A DNA stretch of 64,000 nt, from contig JAZRMX010000018.1 of NCBI GenBank assembly GCA_045647885.1, positions 1 through 64,000 on the forward strand. Direction: 5' to 3'. The stretch comes from HGM04593 sp045647885. Lineage in GTDB: Bacteria > Bacteroidota > Bacteroidia > Bacteroidales > Bacteroidaceae. The position numbers were made by a program, and so were the translations under genes. Of the stretch, positions 50,639 through 58,831 are shown piece after piece; position 1 is the stretch's first letter; every line of letters starts with the position of its first letter. The notes beneath the pieces are model-generated. The model had not been told where the DNA came from and did not search any database. It saw only the letters and a program-made list of their open reading frames with translations.

Positions 50639-51193
50639 TTGTTTGTTTCTAAAGAATTACGTAAGAAAAATATAGCAGAATATCTGCTGTATATGTGGCA
50701 GGTCGAAGATCTGCTTCGTGCATATAATATGTCGTCCGATAAGATAAAGGCGGCTTTGGTGGCACCGTACAACCTGCCCGAGGAGGGGGAGAAGGAGATG
50801 CTCGAATGGTACGAGAACCTTGCTGAAATGATGCGCCTTGAGGGTGTGAAGGAGAGTGGTCACCTGCAGATAAACAAGAATGTGATAATTAACCTTACCG
50901 ACCTGCACGCACGTTTGTTGAAATCGCCAAAGGTGCCCTTCTATTCGGCAGCCTACTATAAGGCGTTGCCTTTTATTGTAGAGTTCAGGGCAAAGAGCGA
51001 CGGCAAGGAAAAGGGGGAAATAGAGAACTGTTTCGATGCGCTTTATATGCTATGGCTTATGAGGTTGCAGAAACGCGAAATTAACAAGGAGACAGCCGAT
51101 GCTACCGGTGAGATAAGCAAGTTTATCTCAATGCTCTCTCTCTATTACAAAGAAGAGGAGGAGGGAAAGCTGGATCTTGAGAGTGATGAATGA
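50639..51193 (+). CDS. DUF4924 family protein with a TTG start codon
   Basis: This 184-residue soluble helical protein starts MFVSKELRKKNIAEYLLYMW, matching DUF4924, a Bacteroidota family of unknown function. The only in-frame start that keeps this conserved N-terminus is the TTG at 50639, because a stop codon lies two codons upstream and the first internal ATG would remove 18 residues. It lies between the LysE and prfC genes on the same strand. The C-terminal end is acidic. Confidence 0.78.
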   Translation: MFVSKELRKKNIAEYLLYMWQVEDLLRAYNMSSDKIKAALVAPYNLPEEGEKEMLEWYENLAEMMRLEGVKESGHLQINKNVIINLTDLHARLLKSPKVPFYSAAYYKALPFIVEFRAKSDGKEKGEIENCFDALYMLWLMRLQKREINKETADATGEISKFISMLSLYYKEEEEGKLDLESDE

Positions 51194-51255
51194 TTGCCGT
51201 GGAATTGATAGAAAATGCCCACAGGATATTTTAAAACGATAAATATTTGTTCAAG

Positions 51256-52830
51256 ATGAACGTAAACGAGGAGATTGGAAGAAGAAGGACTTTTGCGATT
51301 ATTTCGCACCCCGACGCGGGAAAAACAACATTGACCGAGAAACTGTTGTTGTTCGGTGGTCAGATTCAGGTTGCCGGTGCGGTAAAATCGAATAAAATAA
51401 AGAAGACTGCTACATCGGACTGGATGGAGATTGAGAAACAGCGCGGTATTTCGGTAACAACATCGGTGATGGAGTTCGACTATGAAGGATATAAGATAAA
51501 CATTCTCGATACCCCCGGTCACCAGGATTTTGCCGAGGATACCTTCCGCACACTCACCGCAGTCGATAGCGTAATTATTGTGGTTGATAGTGCAAAGGGT
51601 GTGGAGACACAGACACGCAAGCTTATGAATGTGTGCCGCATGCGTTCAACCCCCGTAATTGTATATGTAAACAAGATGGACCGTGAAGGTCGCGACCCCT
51701 TTGAATTGCTCGACGAGCTTGAGCAGGAGTTGCAGATAGCAGTCCGTCCTTTGAGCTGGCCCATTGACCAGGGTGCGCGCTTTAAAGGTGTCTATAATAT
51801 CTACGAGCAGAAGCTCGACCTCTTTACCCCTAACAAGCAGAGGGTAACCGAGAAGGTGGAAATTGACATAAACAGTGATGAACTTGACCGCAATATCGGT
51901 GACGACCTTGCTGCAAAACTTCGCTCCGACCTTGAACTTGTTGATGGTGTTTACCCTGAATTCAATGTACAGGATTACCTCGACGCAAAGGTTGCTCCTG
52001 TATTTTTCGGTTCGGCACTCAACAATTTCGGTGTTGAGGAGTTGCTCAACTGTTTTGTGAAGATTGCACCCAGCCCCCGTCCCGTGCAGGCTGTGGAGCG
52101 TGTGGTGAACCCCGAGGATTCCAAATTTACAGGCTTTATCTTTAAAATTACAGCGAACATAGACCCCAACCACCGTTCCTGTGTTGCATTCTGCAAGATA
52201 TGTTCGGGTAAGTTTGTGCGTAATACCCCTTACCGCCACATTCGTTTGGGTAAGGACTTGCGTTTCTCATCGCCCACACAGTTTATGGCGCAACGCAAGA
52301 GTACCATTGAGGAGGCTTATCCCGGTGATATCATCGGCTTGCCCGACACTGGTAACTTCAAGATTGGTGACACGCTTACAGAGGGTGAGAACCTGCACTT
52401 CAAAGGCTTGCCCAGTTTCTCGCCCGAGATGTTCAAATACATTGAGAATGCCGACCCGATGAAGACCAAACAGCTTGCAAAGGGTATAGACCAGCTTATG
52501 GGCGAGGGTGTTGCGCAGCTTTTTGTGAACCAGCATAATGGTCGCAAGCTCATAGGCACCGTGGGACAGTTGCAGTTCGAGGTTATACAGTACCGTCTCG
52601 AAAACGAGTATAACGCAAAATGTCGTTGGGAGCCGGTGAACCTCTACAAGGCTTGCTGGATTGAGAGCGACGATGCTGCCGAGCTCGAGAACTTTAAAAA
52701 GCGTAAATACCAATATATGGCAAAGGATATTGAGGGACGTGATGTGTTCCTTGCCGACAGCAATTATGTGTTGCAGATGGCGCAGAACGACTTCAAAGGC
52801 ATCCGTTTCCACTTTACAAGTGAATTCTAA
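51256..52830 (+). CDS. prfC: Peptide chain release factor 3
   Basis: This 524-residue translational GTPase recycles RF1/RF2 from the ribosome after termination. It has the P-loop SHPDAGKTTLTEKLL, switch region GISVTTSVMEF, DTPGHQDF and NKMD, then the RF3 domains with GDIIGLPDTGNFKIGDTL and VGQLQFEVIQYRL. The ATG at 51256 gives the standard N-terminus (NVNEEIGRRRTFAIIS); the frame from the TTG at 51247 adds three residues. The Sua5 gene follows after 5 bases. Confidence 0.95.
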   Translation: MNVNEEIGRRRTFAIISHPDAGKTTLTEKLLLFGGQIQVAGAVKSNKIKKTATSDWMEIEKQRGISVTTSVMEFDYEGYKINILDTPGHQDFAEDTFRTLTAVDSVIIVVDSAKGVETQTRKLMNVCRMRSTPVIVYVNKMDREGRDPFELLDELEQELQIAVRPLSWPIDQGARFKGVYNIYEQKLDLFTPNKQRVTEKVEIDINSDELDRNIGDDLAAKLRSDLELVDGVYPEFNVQDYLDAKVAPVFFGSALNNFGVEELLNCFVKIAPSPRPVQAVERVVNPEDSKFTGFIFKITANIDPNHRSCVAFCKICSGKFVRNTPYRHIRLGKDLRFSSPTQFMAQRKSTIEEAYPGDIIGLPDTGNFKIGDTLTEGENLHFKGLPSFSPEMFKYIENADPMKTKQLAKGIDQLMGEGVAQLFVNQHNGRKLIGTVGQLQFEVIQYRLENEYNAKCRWEPVNLYKACWIESDDAAELENFKKRKYQYMAKDIEGRDVFLADSNYVLQMAQNDFKGIRFHFTSEF

Positions 52831-52835
52831 GAACT

Positions 52836-53408
52836 ATGGGAACTATTGCCGATGAGGCCAAGAAGGCCGTTGAAGTTATGCGCAAGGGTGGTGTGATACT
52901 TTATCCCACCGATACGGTGTGGGGTATAGGCTGTGATGCATCCAACCCCGAAGCCGTAAAACGCGTTTATGAGATAAAGCGTCGTGCCGACAGTAAGGCG
53001 ATGCTTATACTAGTGGATAGCGCCGACCGTCTTGCGCGCTATGTCTCCAATGTGAACCCGGTAGCGTGGGATCTTATAGAGCTTACAACAAAGCCCCTAA
53101 CAATAATATATGACGGTGCGCGTAATCTTGCACCCAACCTTATAGCCGAGGATGGTAGCGTGGGTATACGTGTTACATCGGAGCTTTTCTCCAAGGAACT
53201 TTGCTACCGTTTCCAGAAGGCGGTGGTTTCAACCTCGGCGAATATAAGCGGTGAGCCCACTCCTGCCAACTACAGCGAGATAAGCCCTGAAATAATTGAG
53301 GCGGTAGATTATGTGGTCAATTACAAACAGCTCGACAAGGGCCGTCCTAAATCGTCGAGCATAATAAAACTGACAGCCGACGGTACTGTCTCCATAATAA
53401 GGGAATGA
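52836..53408 (+). CDS. L-threonylcarbamoyladenylate synthase (Sua5/YciO/YrdC family)
   Basis: This 190-residue enzyme makes threonylcarbamoyl-AMP from threonine, bicarbonate and ATP for the t6A37 modification of tRNA. It has the YrdC-domain motif GGVILYPTDTVWGIGCDASN, KRRADSKAMLILV, SVGIRVTSE and VSTSANISGEPTPANY. The short length, without the extra C-terminal Sua5 domain, fits the TsaC/YwlC-like form. Its stop overlaps the ClC start as ATGA. Confidence 0.92.
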   Translation: MGTIADEAKKAVEVMRKGGVILYPTDTVWGIGCDASNPEAVKRVYEIKRRADSKAMLILVDSADRLARYVSNVNPVAWDLIELTTKPLTIIYDGARNLAPNLIAEDGSVGIRVTSELFSKELCYRFQKAVVSTSANISGEPTPANYSEISPEIIEAVDYVVNYKQLDKGRPKSSSIIKLTADGTVSIIRE

Positions 53409-55195
53409 GTACACAGGAAAAGAAAGATAAAAGCCTGCTCGACAGGTTTATAGAGTGGCGCGAGAAGCATATACCGCAGCCCAAGTTCATCCTCATCCTG
53501 AGTTTTATGGTGGGTGTTCTCTCTGCTTTGGCGGCATACGTTCTGAAGCATCTCATACACCTTATCCAGCATCTGCTCACCGGTGGGTTTGAAAAGGATT
53601 CGTTTAACTGGCTATATCTCGTCTACCCTGTAATAGGTATCCTTATCACAGGTCTGCTTATACGCAAGGTGGTTCGCGACGATATAAGCCACGGTGTAAC
53701 CAAGGTGCTTTACGCAATATCGTGCCGTCAGGGCAAGATACGCAGGCACAACACCTGGTCGTCGTTGCTTGCCAGTGCCATAACCATCGGATTCGGTGGT
53801 TCGGTGGGAGCGGAGTCGCCTATCGTTATGACAGGCTCGGCTATAGGCTCTAACCTGGGCTCTTTCTTCAAAATGGAGAAAAAGGTGATGATGTTGCTCA
53901 TTGGCTGTGGCGCTGCGGGCGCTGTATCAGGCATCTTCAAGGCTCCTATTGCAGGTTTGGTATTTACCCTTGAGGTGCTTATGCTCGACCTAACAATGTC
54001 GTCACTTCTTCCTCTGCTGATATCCAGCGTTACGGCGGCAACTCTCTCGTACTTGATGAGCGGTACCGATGCAATGTTCGAGTTTCATCTCGAGGACCAT
54101 TTCAACCTCGCGCGTGTACCTTATGTAATATTGCTTGGTATTGTGTGTGGCCTTGTTTCGCTCTATTTTACAAAGGTTACAACCAATGTGGAGCGCTTTT
54201 TCAAAAGGTTTACCAATCCTTATGTGAGGCTGGCCATTGGTGGTAGCGTGCTCAGTGTGCTCATATTCCTATTCCCACCTCTCTATGGCGAGGGTTACGA
54301 TATGATACACCATCTTATAAATGGTTCTTCGGCCGATGTGATTTTGAACAATTCAATGTTCTACGGTCACGCTGGACTGTTGTTTGTTTATATTTTCCTT
54401 ATAATATTGTTCAAGGCATTTGCAACCACTGTTACCAACTGCGGTGGTGGTTGTGGTGGTATTTTTGCTCCCAGTCTTTTCCTGGGTTGTGCATCGGGCT
54501 ATCTTTTTGCCGGCTTGTGCAATATGATGGATTGGGGTGTTCCCGTATCGGACAGGAATTTTGCCCTCTTTGGTATGGCTGCGCTCATGTCGGGTGTCTT
54601 CCACGCACCATTGACCGGTGTATTCCTTATCGCAGAGCTTACAGGTGGCTATGCCCTCTTCCTGCCGCTTATGATAGTGTCGGTGTGTTCATATCTCACC
54701 GTCAAGATATTTGACAAGAATAATATCTATGCTGTGCGTCTTGCACAGCGCGGCGAGCTTATCACTCACCATAAGGATCAGGCTGTGCTTACAATCCTGA
54801 AGGTGGAGGATGTTATTGAGAAGAATTTTATGCGTCTTAAACCCGATATGGACTTGGGAGAGCTTACAGCTGTTGTGGCGAAGACCAAACGTAATATATT
54901 CCCAGTGGTCAATGCCAACGACCATCTGGTGGGAGTGCTACTCCTCGACGATGTGCGTCATATTATGTTCCGTCAGGAGCTGTACCACCGTTACAAGGTG
55001 GCTACACTTATGCGTGAGGTGCCTGTGCGCTTGAGCATTGAAGAACCTATGGAAGCGGTAATGCGTAAGTTCGAGGAGACTAATGCGTGGAACCTGCCTG
55101 TGGAGGGTGTTAGTGGTGAATATATTGGTTTTATCTCAAAATCGGCAATATTCACGGCTTATAGAAAAACTTTGTTGGAATTTACATCGGATTGA
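53405..55195 (+). CDS. ClC family chloride channel/transporter with CBS domains
   Basis: This 596-residue protein has a ClC membrane domain (about 25-450) and a C-terminal pair of CBS domains (about 470-590). The gating glutamate is E137 in GGSVGAESP, and GCGGIFAPSLFLG forms part of the anion site. Where the E. coli exchanger has E202-E203 this protein has E190-V191 (APIAGLVFTLEV), so the internal proton glutamate is absent, as in channel-type ClCs. It may be an anion channel rather than a H+/Cl- exchanger; this is inference. It is coupled by ATGA to the Sua5 gene, and fmt follows. Confidence 0.88.
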   Translation: MSTQEKKDKSLLDRFIEWREKHIPQPKFILILSFMVGVLSALAAYVLKHLIHLIQHLLTGGFEKDSFNWLYLVYPVIGILITGLLIRKVVRDDISHGVTKVLYAISCRQGKIRRHNTWSSLLASAITIGFGGSVGAESPIVMTGSAIGSNLGSFFKMEKKVMMLLIGCGAAGAVSGIFKAPIAGLVFTLEVLMLDLTMSSLLPLLISSVTAATLSYLMSGTDAMFEFHLEDHFNLARVPYVILLGIVCGLVSLYFTKVTTNVERFFKRFTNPYVRLAIGGSVLSVLIFLFPPLYGEGYDMIHHLINGSSADVILNNSMFYGHAGLLFVYIFLIILFKAFATTVTNCGGGCGGIFAPSLFLGCASGYLFAGLCNMMDWGVPVSDRNFALFGMAALMSGVFHAPLTGVFLIAELTGGYALFLPLMIVSVCSYLTVKIFDKNNIYAVRLAQRGELITHHKDQAVLTILKVEDVIEKNFMRLKPDMDLGELTAVVAKTKRNIFPVVNANDHLVGVLLLDDVRHIMFRQELYHRYKVATLMREVPVRLSIEEPMEAVMRKFEETNAWNLPVEGVSGEYIGFISKSAIFTAYRKTLLEFTSD

Positions 55196-55197
55196 TA

Positions 55198-56190
55198 ATG
55201 AACGAAAATTTGCGTATAATATATTTGGGTACTCCCGATTTTGCAGTGGAGCCTTTGAAGCGCTTGCTTGAGAAGCAGAAGGCAACACCCGATTGTGGTT
55301 ATGAGGTTGTGGGCGTGGTTACAATGCCCGATAAGATGATTAACAAACGTGGTAACCAGTTGCTGATGAGCCCGGTGAAGCAGTTTGCCGTGCAGGAGGG
55401 ATTGCCCGTGTTGCAGCCCGAATCGTTGAAGAGTGAGGAGTTCTTGTCGGCTCTTGCGGCTTTGCGTGCCGACTTGCAGATTGTAGTGGCTTTCCGTATG
55501 CTCCCCGAGAGTGTGTGGAATATGCCTCGCCTTGGTACTTTCAATCTCCATGCATCGCTTCTGCCCCAGTATCGTGGCGCAGCGCCCATAAATTGGGCTA
55601 TAATAAATGGCGATAAAGAGAGTGGTGTTACCACTTTCTTCCTGAAACACGAGATTGATACAGGTGATGTGATTTTCCGCGACAGGGTTGCCATTGAGGA
55701 GTGCGACAACGCCGGCACGCTCCACGATAAACTTATGTATCAGGGTGGCGATACAGTGCTCCGCACTGTTGAGGCTATAGTTAAGGGTGAGGTTTCTCCT
55801 CTCCCACAGGACGAAATGTTTGCTTGTGAGAGCGAGTTGCGTCCAGCTCCCAAGATTTTCCGCGATACTTGTCGCATTGACTGGAATAAGGATTGCGCTG
55901 CTGTGTATGATTTTGTACGTGGTATGTCGCCTTATCCTGCGGCGTGGTGCGAAATGAAGGATGCTTCCGGCAATGTGGTTGCCATTAAGGTGTATGAGGT
56001 AGCAAAAGAGCCGGCAGCGCACGACAAAGAACCCGGCACGCTGCTTACCGATGGCAAGAGCTTTGCAAAGGTGGCGGTTGCGGGTGGTTATATAAATCTG
56101 CTTTCGTTGCAGATTCCCGGCAAGAAGCGAATGCCGGTTGCCGACCTTATGCGTGGCTTCTCTCTGCAAGGGTATACAATAGTAAAATAG
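55198..56190 (+). CDS. fmt: Methionyl-tRNA formyltransferase
   Basis: This 330-residue enzyme formylates initiator Met-tRNA using 10-formyltetrahydrofolate. It has IIYLGTPDFAVEPL, the substrate motif LHASLLPQYRGAAPINWAII with catalytic N/H residues, SGVTTFFLKHEIDTGD and a C-terminal OB-like domain. The ATG at 55198 lies 2 bases after the ClC stop; the earlier in-frame TTG at 55192 overlaps it. The prfC-Sua5-ClC-fmt run is tightly spaced and three of its products act in translation. Confidence 0.95.
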   Translation: MNENLRIIYLGTPDFAVEPLKRLLEKQKATPDCGYEVVGVVTMPDKMINKRGNQLLMSPVKQFAVQEGLPVLQPESLKSEEFLSALAALRADLQIVVAFRMLPESVWNMPRLGTFNLHASLLPQYRGAAPINWAIINGDKESGVTTFFLKHEIDTGDVIFRDRVAIEECDNAGTLHDKLMYQGGDTVLRTVEAIVKGEVSPLPQDEMFACESELRPAPKIFRDTCRIDWNKDCAAVYDFVRGMSPYPAAWCEMKDASGNVVAIKVYEVAKEPAAHDKEPGTLLTDGKSFAKVAVAGGYINLLSLQIPGKKRMPVADLMRGFSLQGYTIVK

Positions 56191-56200
56191 AGATAAAAGT

Positions 56201-56233
56201 ATCGGGAGGTTGTAACGTAAACAATCTCCCGAT
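56201..56233 (+). terminator. Hairpin after fmt
   Basis: A 13-bp stem (56201-56213 with 56221-56233, one G-T pair) with a 7-base loop lies 10 bases after the stop. There is no long T-run, so it may be a weak terminator or an mRNA end protector. Confidence 0.6.
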
Positions 56234-56265
56234 ATTGTTAAAAAGAGCACTTTTTTTATTCGTTA

Positions 56266-56297
56266 TTTGGATTTAACATATTTATTTCATTACTTTG
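56266..56297 (+). promoter_or_regulatory. Promoter of the ECF sigma factor gene
   Basis: TTTG (56266-56269), 20 bases, then TTACTTTG (56290-56297) fits the housekeeping Bacteroidales consensus. No separate ECF-type promoter was recognised. Confidence 0.5.
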
Positions 56298-56377
56298 CAC
56301 CGTTAATTCATTTTAAATAACCTAAAACAGAGCTGCCTATAGAAAAATTCTACTTCAAAATAATATAGTTGAATAGA

Positions 56378-56971
56378 ATGAATGATTTTAAACAGATGAC
56401 CGACGATATGTTGGTGTCTTTGTATTTGGGTGGCAATAATACGGCATTTGATACTTTGCTGAACCGTCATAAGGACAGGTTGTTTTATTATATATTCTTC
56501 ATCGTGCGTTCGCGCGAGGTTGCAGAGGATATTTTTCAGGAGACTTTTGTTAAAGCGATAATAAAGATGCAGGAGGGTAAATATCAGCCCGACGGCAAGT
56601 TTGGTGCGTGGATAACACGTATTGCACATAATCTTGTTATTGACCAGTTCCGTCAGGAGCGTAACGAAAATCTTGTGTCGAGTGACGACAACGAGGTTGA
56701 TATACTGAATGACGCTACACTTACTGAAGGTACTATAGAGAACAAGATGGTGAACGAGCAGGTGTTGCGCGATGTGCGTGCGCTCATAGACGAATTGCCC
56801 GACTGCCAGCGCGAGGTTGTCTTTATGCGCTTTTACCAGCAACTCTCGTTCAAGGATATTGCCGATATAACCGGTGTGAGCATAAATACAGCGCTGGGGC
56901 GTATGCGTTATGCCATCCTTAATATGCGTCGCATAGCAGCCGAGAAGGATATAAGCCTTGTTATGGAGTAA
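56378..56971 (+). CDS. ECF-type RNA polymerase sigma-70 factor
   Basis: This 197-residue protein has sigma region 2 (about 20-95, LLNRHKDRLFYYIFFIV and AEDIFQETFVKA), a spacer, and region 4 (about 140-190, LPDCQREVVFMRFYQQLSFKDIA and GVSINTALGRMRYAI). It directs RNA polymerase to a set of target promoters that cannot be read here. The ATG at 56378 is chosen over TTG at 56369. No anti-sigma factor gene lies beside it; a small unknown protein gene follows after a terminator. Confidence 0.92.
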   Translation: MNDFKQMTDDMLVSLYLGGNNTAFDTLLNRHKDRLFYYIFFIVRSREVAEDIFQETFVKAIIKMQEGKYQPDGKFGAWITRIAHNLVIDQFRQERNENLVSSDDNEVDILNDATLTEGTIENKMVNEQVLRDVRALIDELPDCQREVVFMRFYQQLSFKDIADITGVSINTALGRMRYAILNMRRIAAEKDISLVME

Positions 56972-57013
56972 AAACTTAAAACTATAACTTAACTATAAAT
57001 TGGATTCTTTTTT

Positions 57014-57043
57014 ATCCCGTCGTATTTTTTTTTACGGCGGGAT
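57014..57043 (+). terminator. Terminator after the ECF sigma gene
   Basis: An 11-bp stem (57014-57024 with 57033-57043, one G-T pair) with an 8-T loop is followed by a T-rich tail. Confidence 0.7.
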
Positions 57044-57094
57044 ATACTTTTTTATAACTTCGTACGTTTTATATATAGAAAACAGATATTGCCT

Positions 57095-57274
57095 ATGGAT
57101 AAAAAATCTACACAGAAATTTGATTTGCAGAATTCAATCATTGCAAAAGCTCTGCGTGCCGAGAAGATGCCCAAGCCTTGCGAGGTTTCTATGGCGTTCA
57201 TAAAGAATTTTGCGCATAACTTCAGAGTGCAGCAGTGTGGCGATGGAATTGCACAGGAATTTGTATTGAACTGA
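57095..57274 (+). CDS. 59-residue protein of unknown function
   Basis: The frame from the ATG at 57095 encodes a soluble 59-residue protein with KFDLQNSIIAKALRAEKMP at the start and VSMAFIKNFAHNFRVQQC in the middle. Its own terminator downstream supports expression. It resembles small hypothetical proteins that I recall next to sigma factor genes in Bacteroidales, but no function is known. A role with the sigma factor cannot be shown from sequence. An upstream in-frame TTG is less likely than this ATG. Confidence 0.65.
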   Translation: MDKKSTQKFDLQNSIIAKALRAEKMPKPCEVSMAFIKNFAHNFRVQQCGDGIAQEFVLN

Positions 57275-57293
57275 TTACTTAAACTAACCTTGG

Positions 57294-57325
57294 TGCCGCC
57301 CCTTCATGGGGCGGTATTTCTTTTT
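57294..57325 (+). terminator. Rho-independent terminator of the 59-residue protein gene
   Basis: A G+C-rich 7-bp stem (57296-57302 with 57308-57314), extended by weaker outer pairs, has a 5-base loop and is followed by a T-rich run. It lies 20 bases after the stop. Confidence 0.82.
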
Positions 57326-57370
57326 ACATTGTTTATAGGTGTTTTCTTAAAGTTCAACAGTGCTGCCTAT

Positions 57371-57408
57371 AAACAATAAATGCTCCCCTAAGGGAGCATT
57401 TATTGTTT
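57371..57408. terminator. Bidirectional terminator before the MFS gene
   Basis: A perfect 17-bp stem (57371-57387 with 57392-57408) with a 4-base loop has A-rich and T-rich ends. It lies 17 bases beyond the leftward MFS stop and can also stop rightward transcription. Confidence 0.82.
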
Positions 57409-57425
57409 TAAAGATGTGCAATCTT

Positions 57426-58802
57426 TTACTTCATATTTTTCATCTCAAGACCATAACCGAATTTTGCATCGGCTTTCTTTAGCATCAACGCTATTGCTAT
57501 GGCAACAAAACCGAAAATGGCAAAAATGCCCATAGGAATAGTGTAGTCGTATGTAATGGTGCCGTCGGCAGCGGTGACGGTTGAGTAGTCCTGAATGACT
57601 GAACCGATGAGGATGGGTACCATTGAGAGACCGATATTCTGTATGTAGAATATGATGGCATAGGCTGAGCCGAGCTGTTTCATCGGAATGATTTTGGGCA
57701 CAGATGGCCACATTGCCGAGGGAACGAGCGAGAAGGCAATACCAAGAATAATCATAATTATTATAGCAAACCATCCCTCTTCCAGTACGGGGAGAGTGAA
57801 GAGAATGTGTACGAGGGTAAGCATTGCCGAGCCTATAATCATAAGTGTGGCTCCTTTTCCCACGCGGTCGTATATTCTACCAAAGATGGGTGTGAGCAGA
57901 ATGGTACCGAAGGGAAGCATTGCGGGAATTAGTCCTGCGAGTTCGGGCTCTACCTCGTACTTGTAAATCATAAGTTTTGTGGCAAACTTAAGGAAGGGGA
58001 ATACACCCGAATAGAAGAGTACACAGAGTATTGTAATGAGCCAGAAACCTGTGTTGGTAAAGATAACCTTGAGGTCGGCAAAGTGGAAGCTCTCCTCTGA
58101 CCCGTCGCTTGCTGTTGCAGCCAAAGATTTGTCGAGTTTACGGTCCATAACGCAATATACAAGGTATGCGAGGAAACCTATGCACAAAAGAGCTGCACCC
58201 AAAAGAATGGGAGCCGAGGGCTTGCCTGTGGCGTTTGCAATGGGGAGGCTGCAAGCAAGAGCCGCAGCTGTACCTATACGCGCCATAGCTACCTGCAAGC
58301 CCATTGCGAGGGCAAGTTCGTGCCCGGTGAACCATTTTGCAATAACCTTTGTAACGGTGATACCTGTGATTTCAGCACCAAGACCGAACACTGCAAACCC
58401 GAATGCTGCGATGGCAACCTGTGCGGGGTATCCGCAGATTACTGCATCGCCGAAACTGTTGTCAATGGCATACCATTTAATGAGTGCGCCGGCGAGCATC
58501 AGTGCGCTGCTGGCGATTCCGGTGAAACGAATACCGCACTTGTCGAGGATGATTCCGCCGAAGAAAAGCATCAACAGAAATACGTTGATGAAACCGTATG
58601 CACCGGAGAAGAAACCATACTGGTCGCTGGTCCAGCCGAAGCCGCCCTCGGCGGCTGTTTTGGTGAGAATATCCTCGAGAGGTGCCATAACATCGGTGAT
58701 GAAATAGCCACACATCATTGTGAACGATACAATAATCATTGCTCCCCAGCGTGCTGCGGGTGAATCGTTCAGCTTTGTCTGAATTTTTTGTGTAAGTGTC
58801 AT
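57426..58802 (-). CDS. MFS transporter, paired with an S9 peptidase
   Basis: This 458-residue inner-membrane protein has 12 hydrophobic segments in two halves joined by a cytoplasmic loop near residues 215-245. It has MFS loop motifs such as GGIILDKCGIR (after segment 2) and GRIYDRVGKG (the equivalent in the second half). It follows the S9 peptidase gene by 29 bases, which suggests uptake of di- or tripeptides released by that enzyme; MFSD1-type dipeptide transporters are a possible comparison. The substrate is not proven by sequence. Confidence 0.82.
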   Translation of the reverse strand: MTLTQKIQTKLNDSPAARWGAMIIVSFTMMCGYFITDVMAPLEDILTKTAAEGGFGWTSDQYGFFSGAYGFINVFLLMLFFGGIILDKCGIRFTGIASSALMLAGALIKWYAIDNSFGDAVICGYPAQVAIAAFGFAVFGLGAEITGITVTKVIAKWFTGHELALAMGLQVAMARIGTAAALACSLPIANATGKPSAPILLGAALLCIGFLAYLVYCVMDRKLDKSLAATASDGSEESFHFADLKVIFTNTGFWLITILCVLFYSGVFPFLKFATKLMIYKYEVEPELAGLIPAMLPFGTILLTPIFGRIYDRVGKGATLMIIGSAMLTLVHILFTLPVLEEGWFAIIIMIILGIAFSLVPSAMWPSVPKIIPMKQLGSAYAIIFYIQNIGLSMVPILIGSVIQDYSTVTAADGTITYDYTIPMGIFAIFGFVAIAIALMLKKADAKFGYGLEMKNMK

Positions 58803-58831
58803 TTCTTTGTTCGTGTTTATTTATATTTCTA

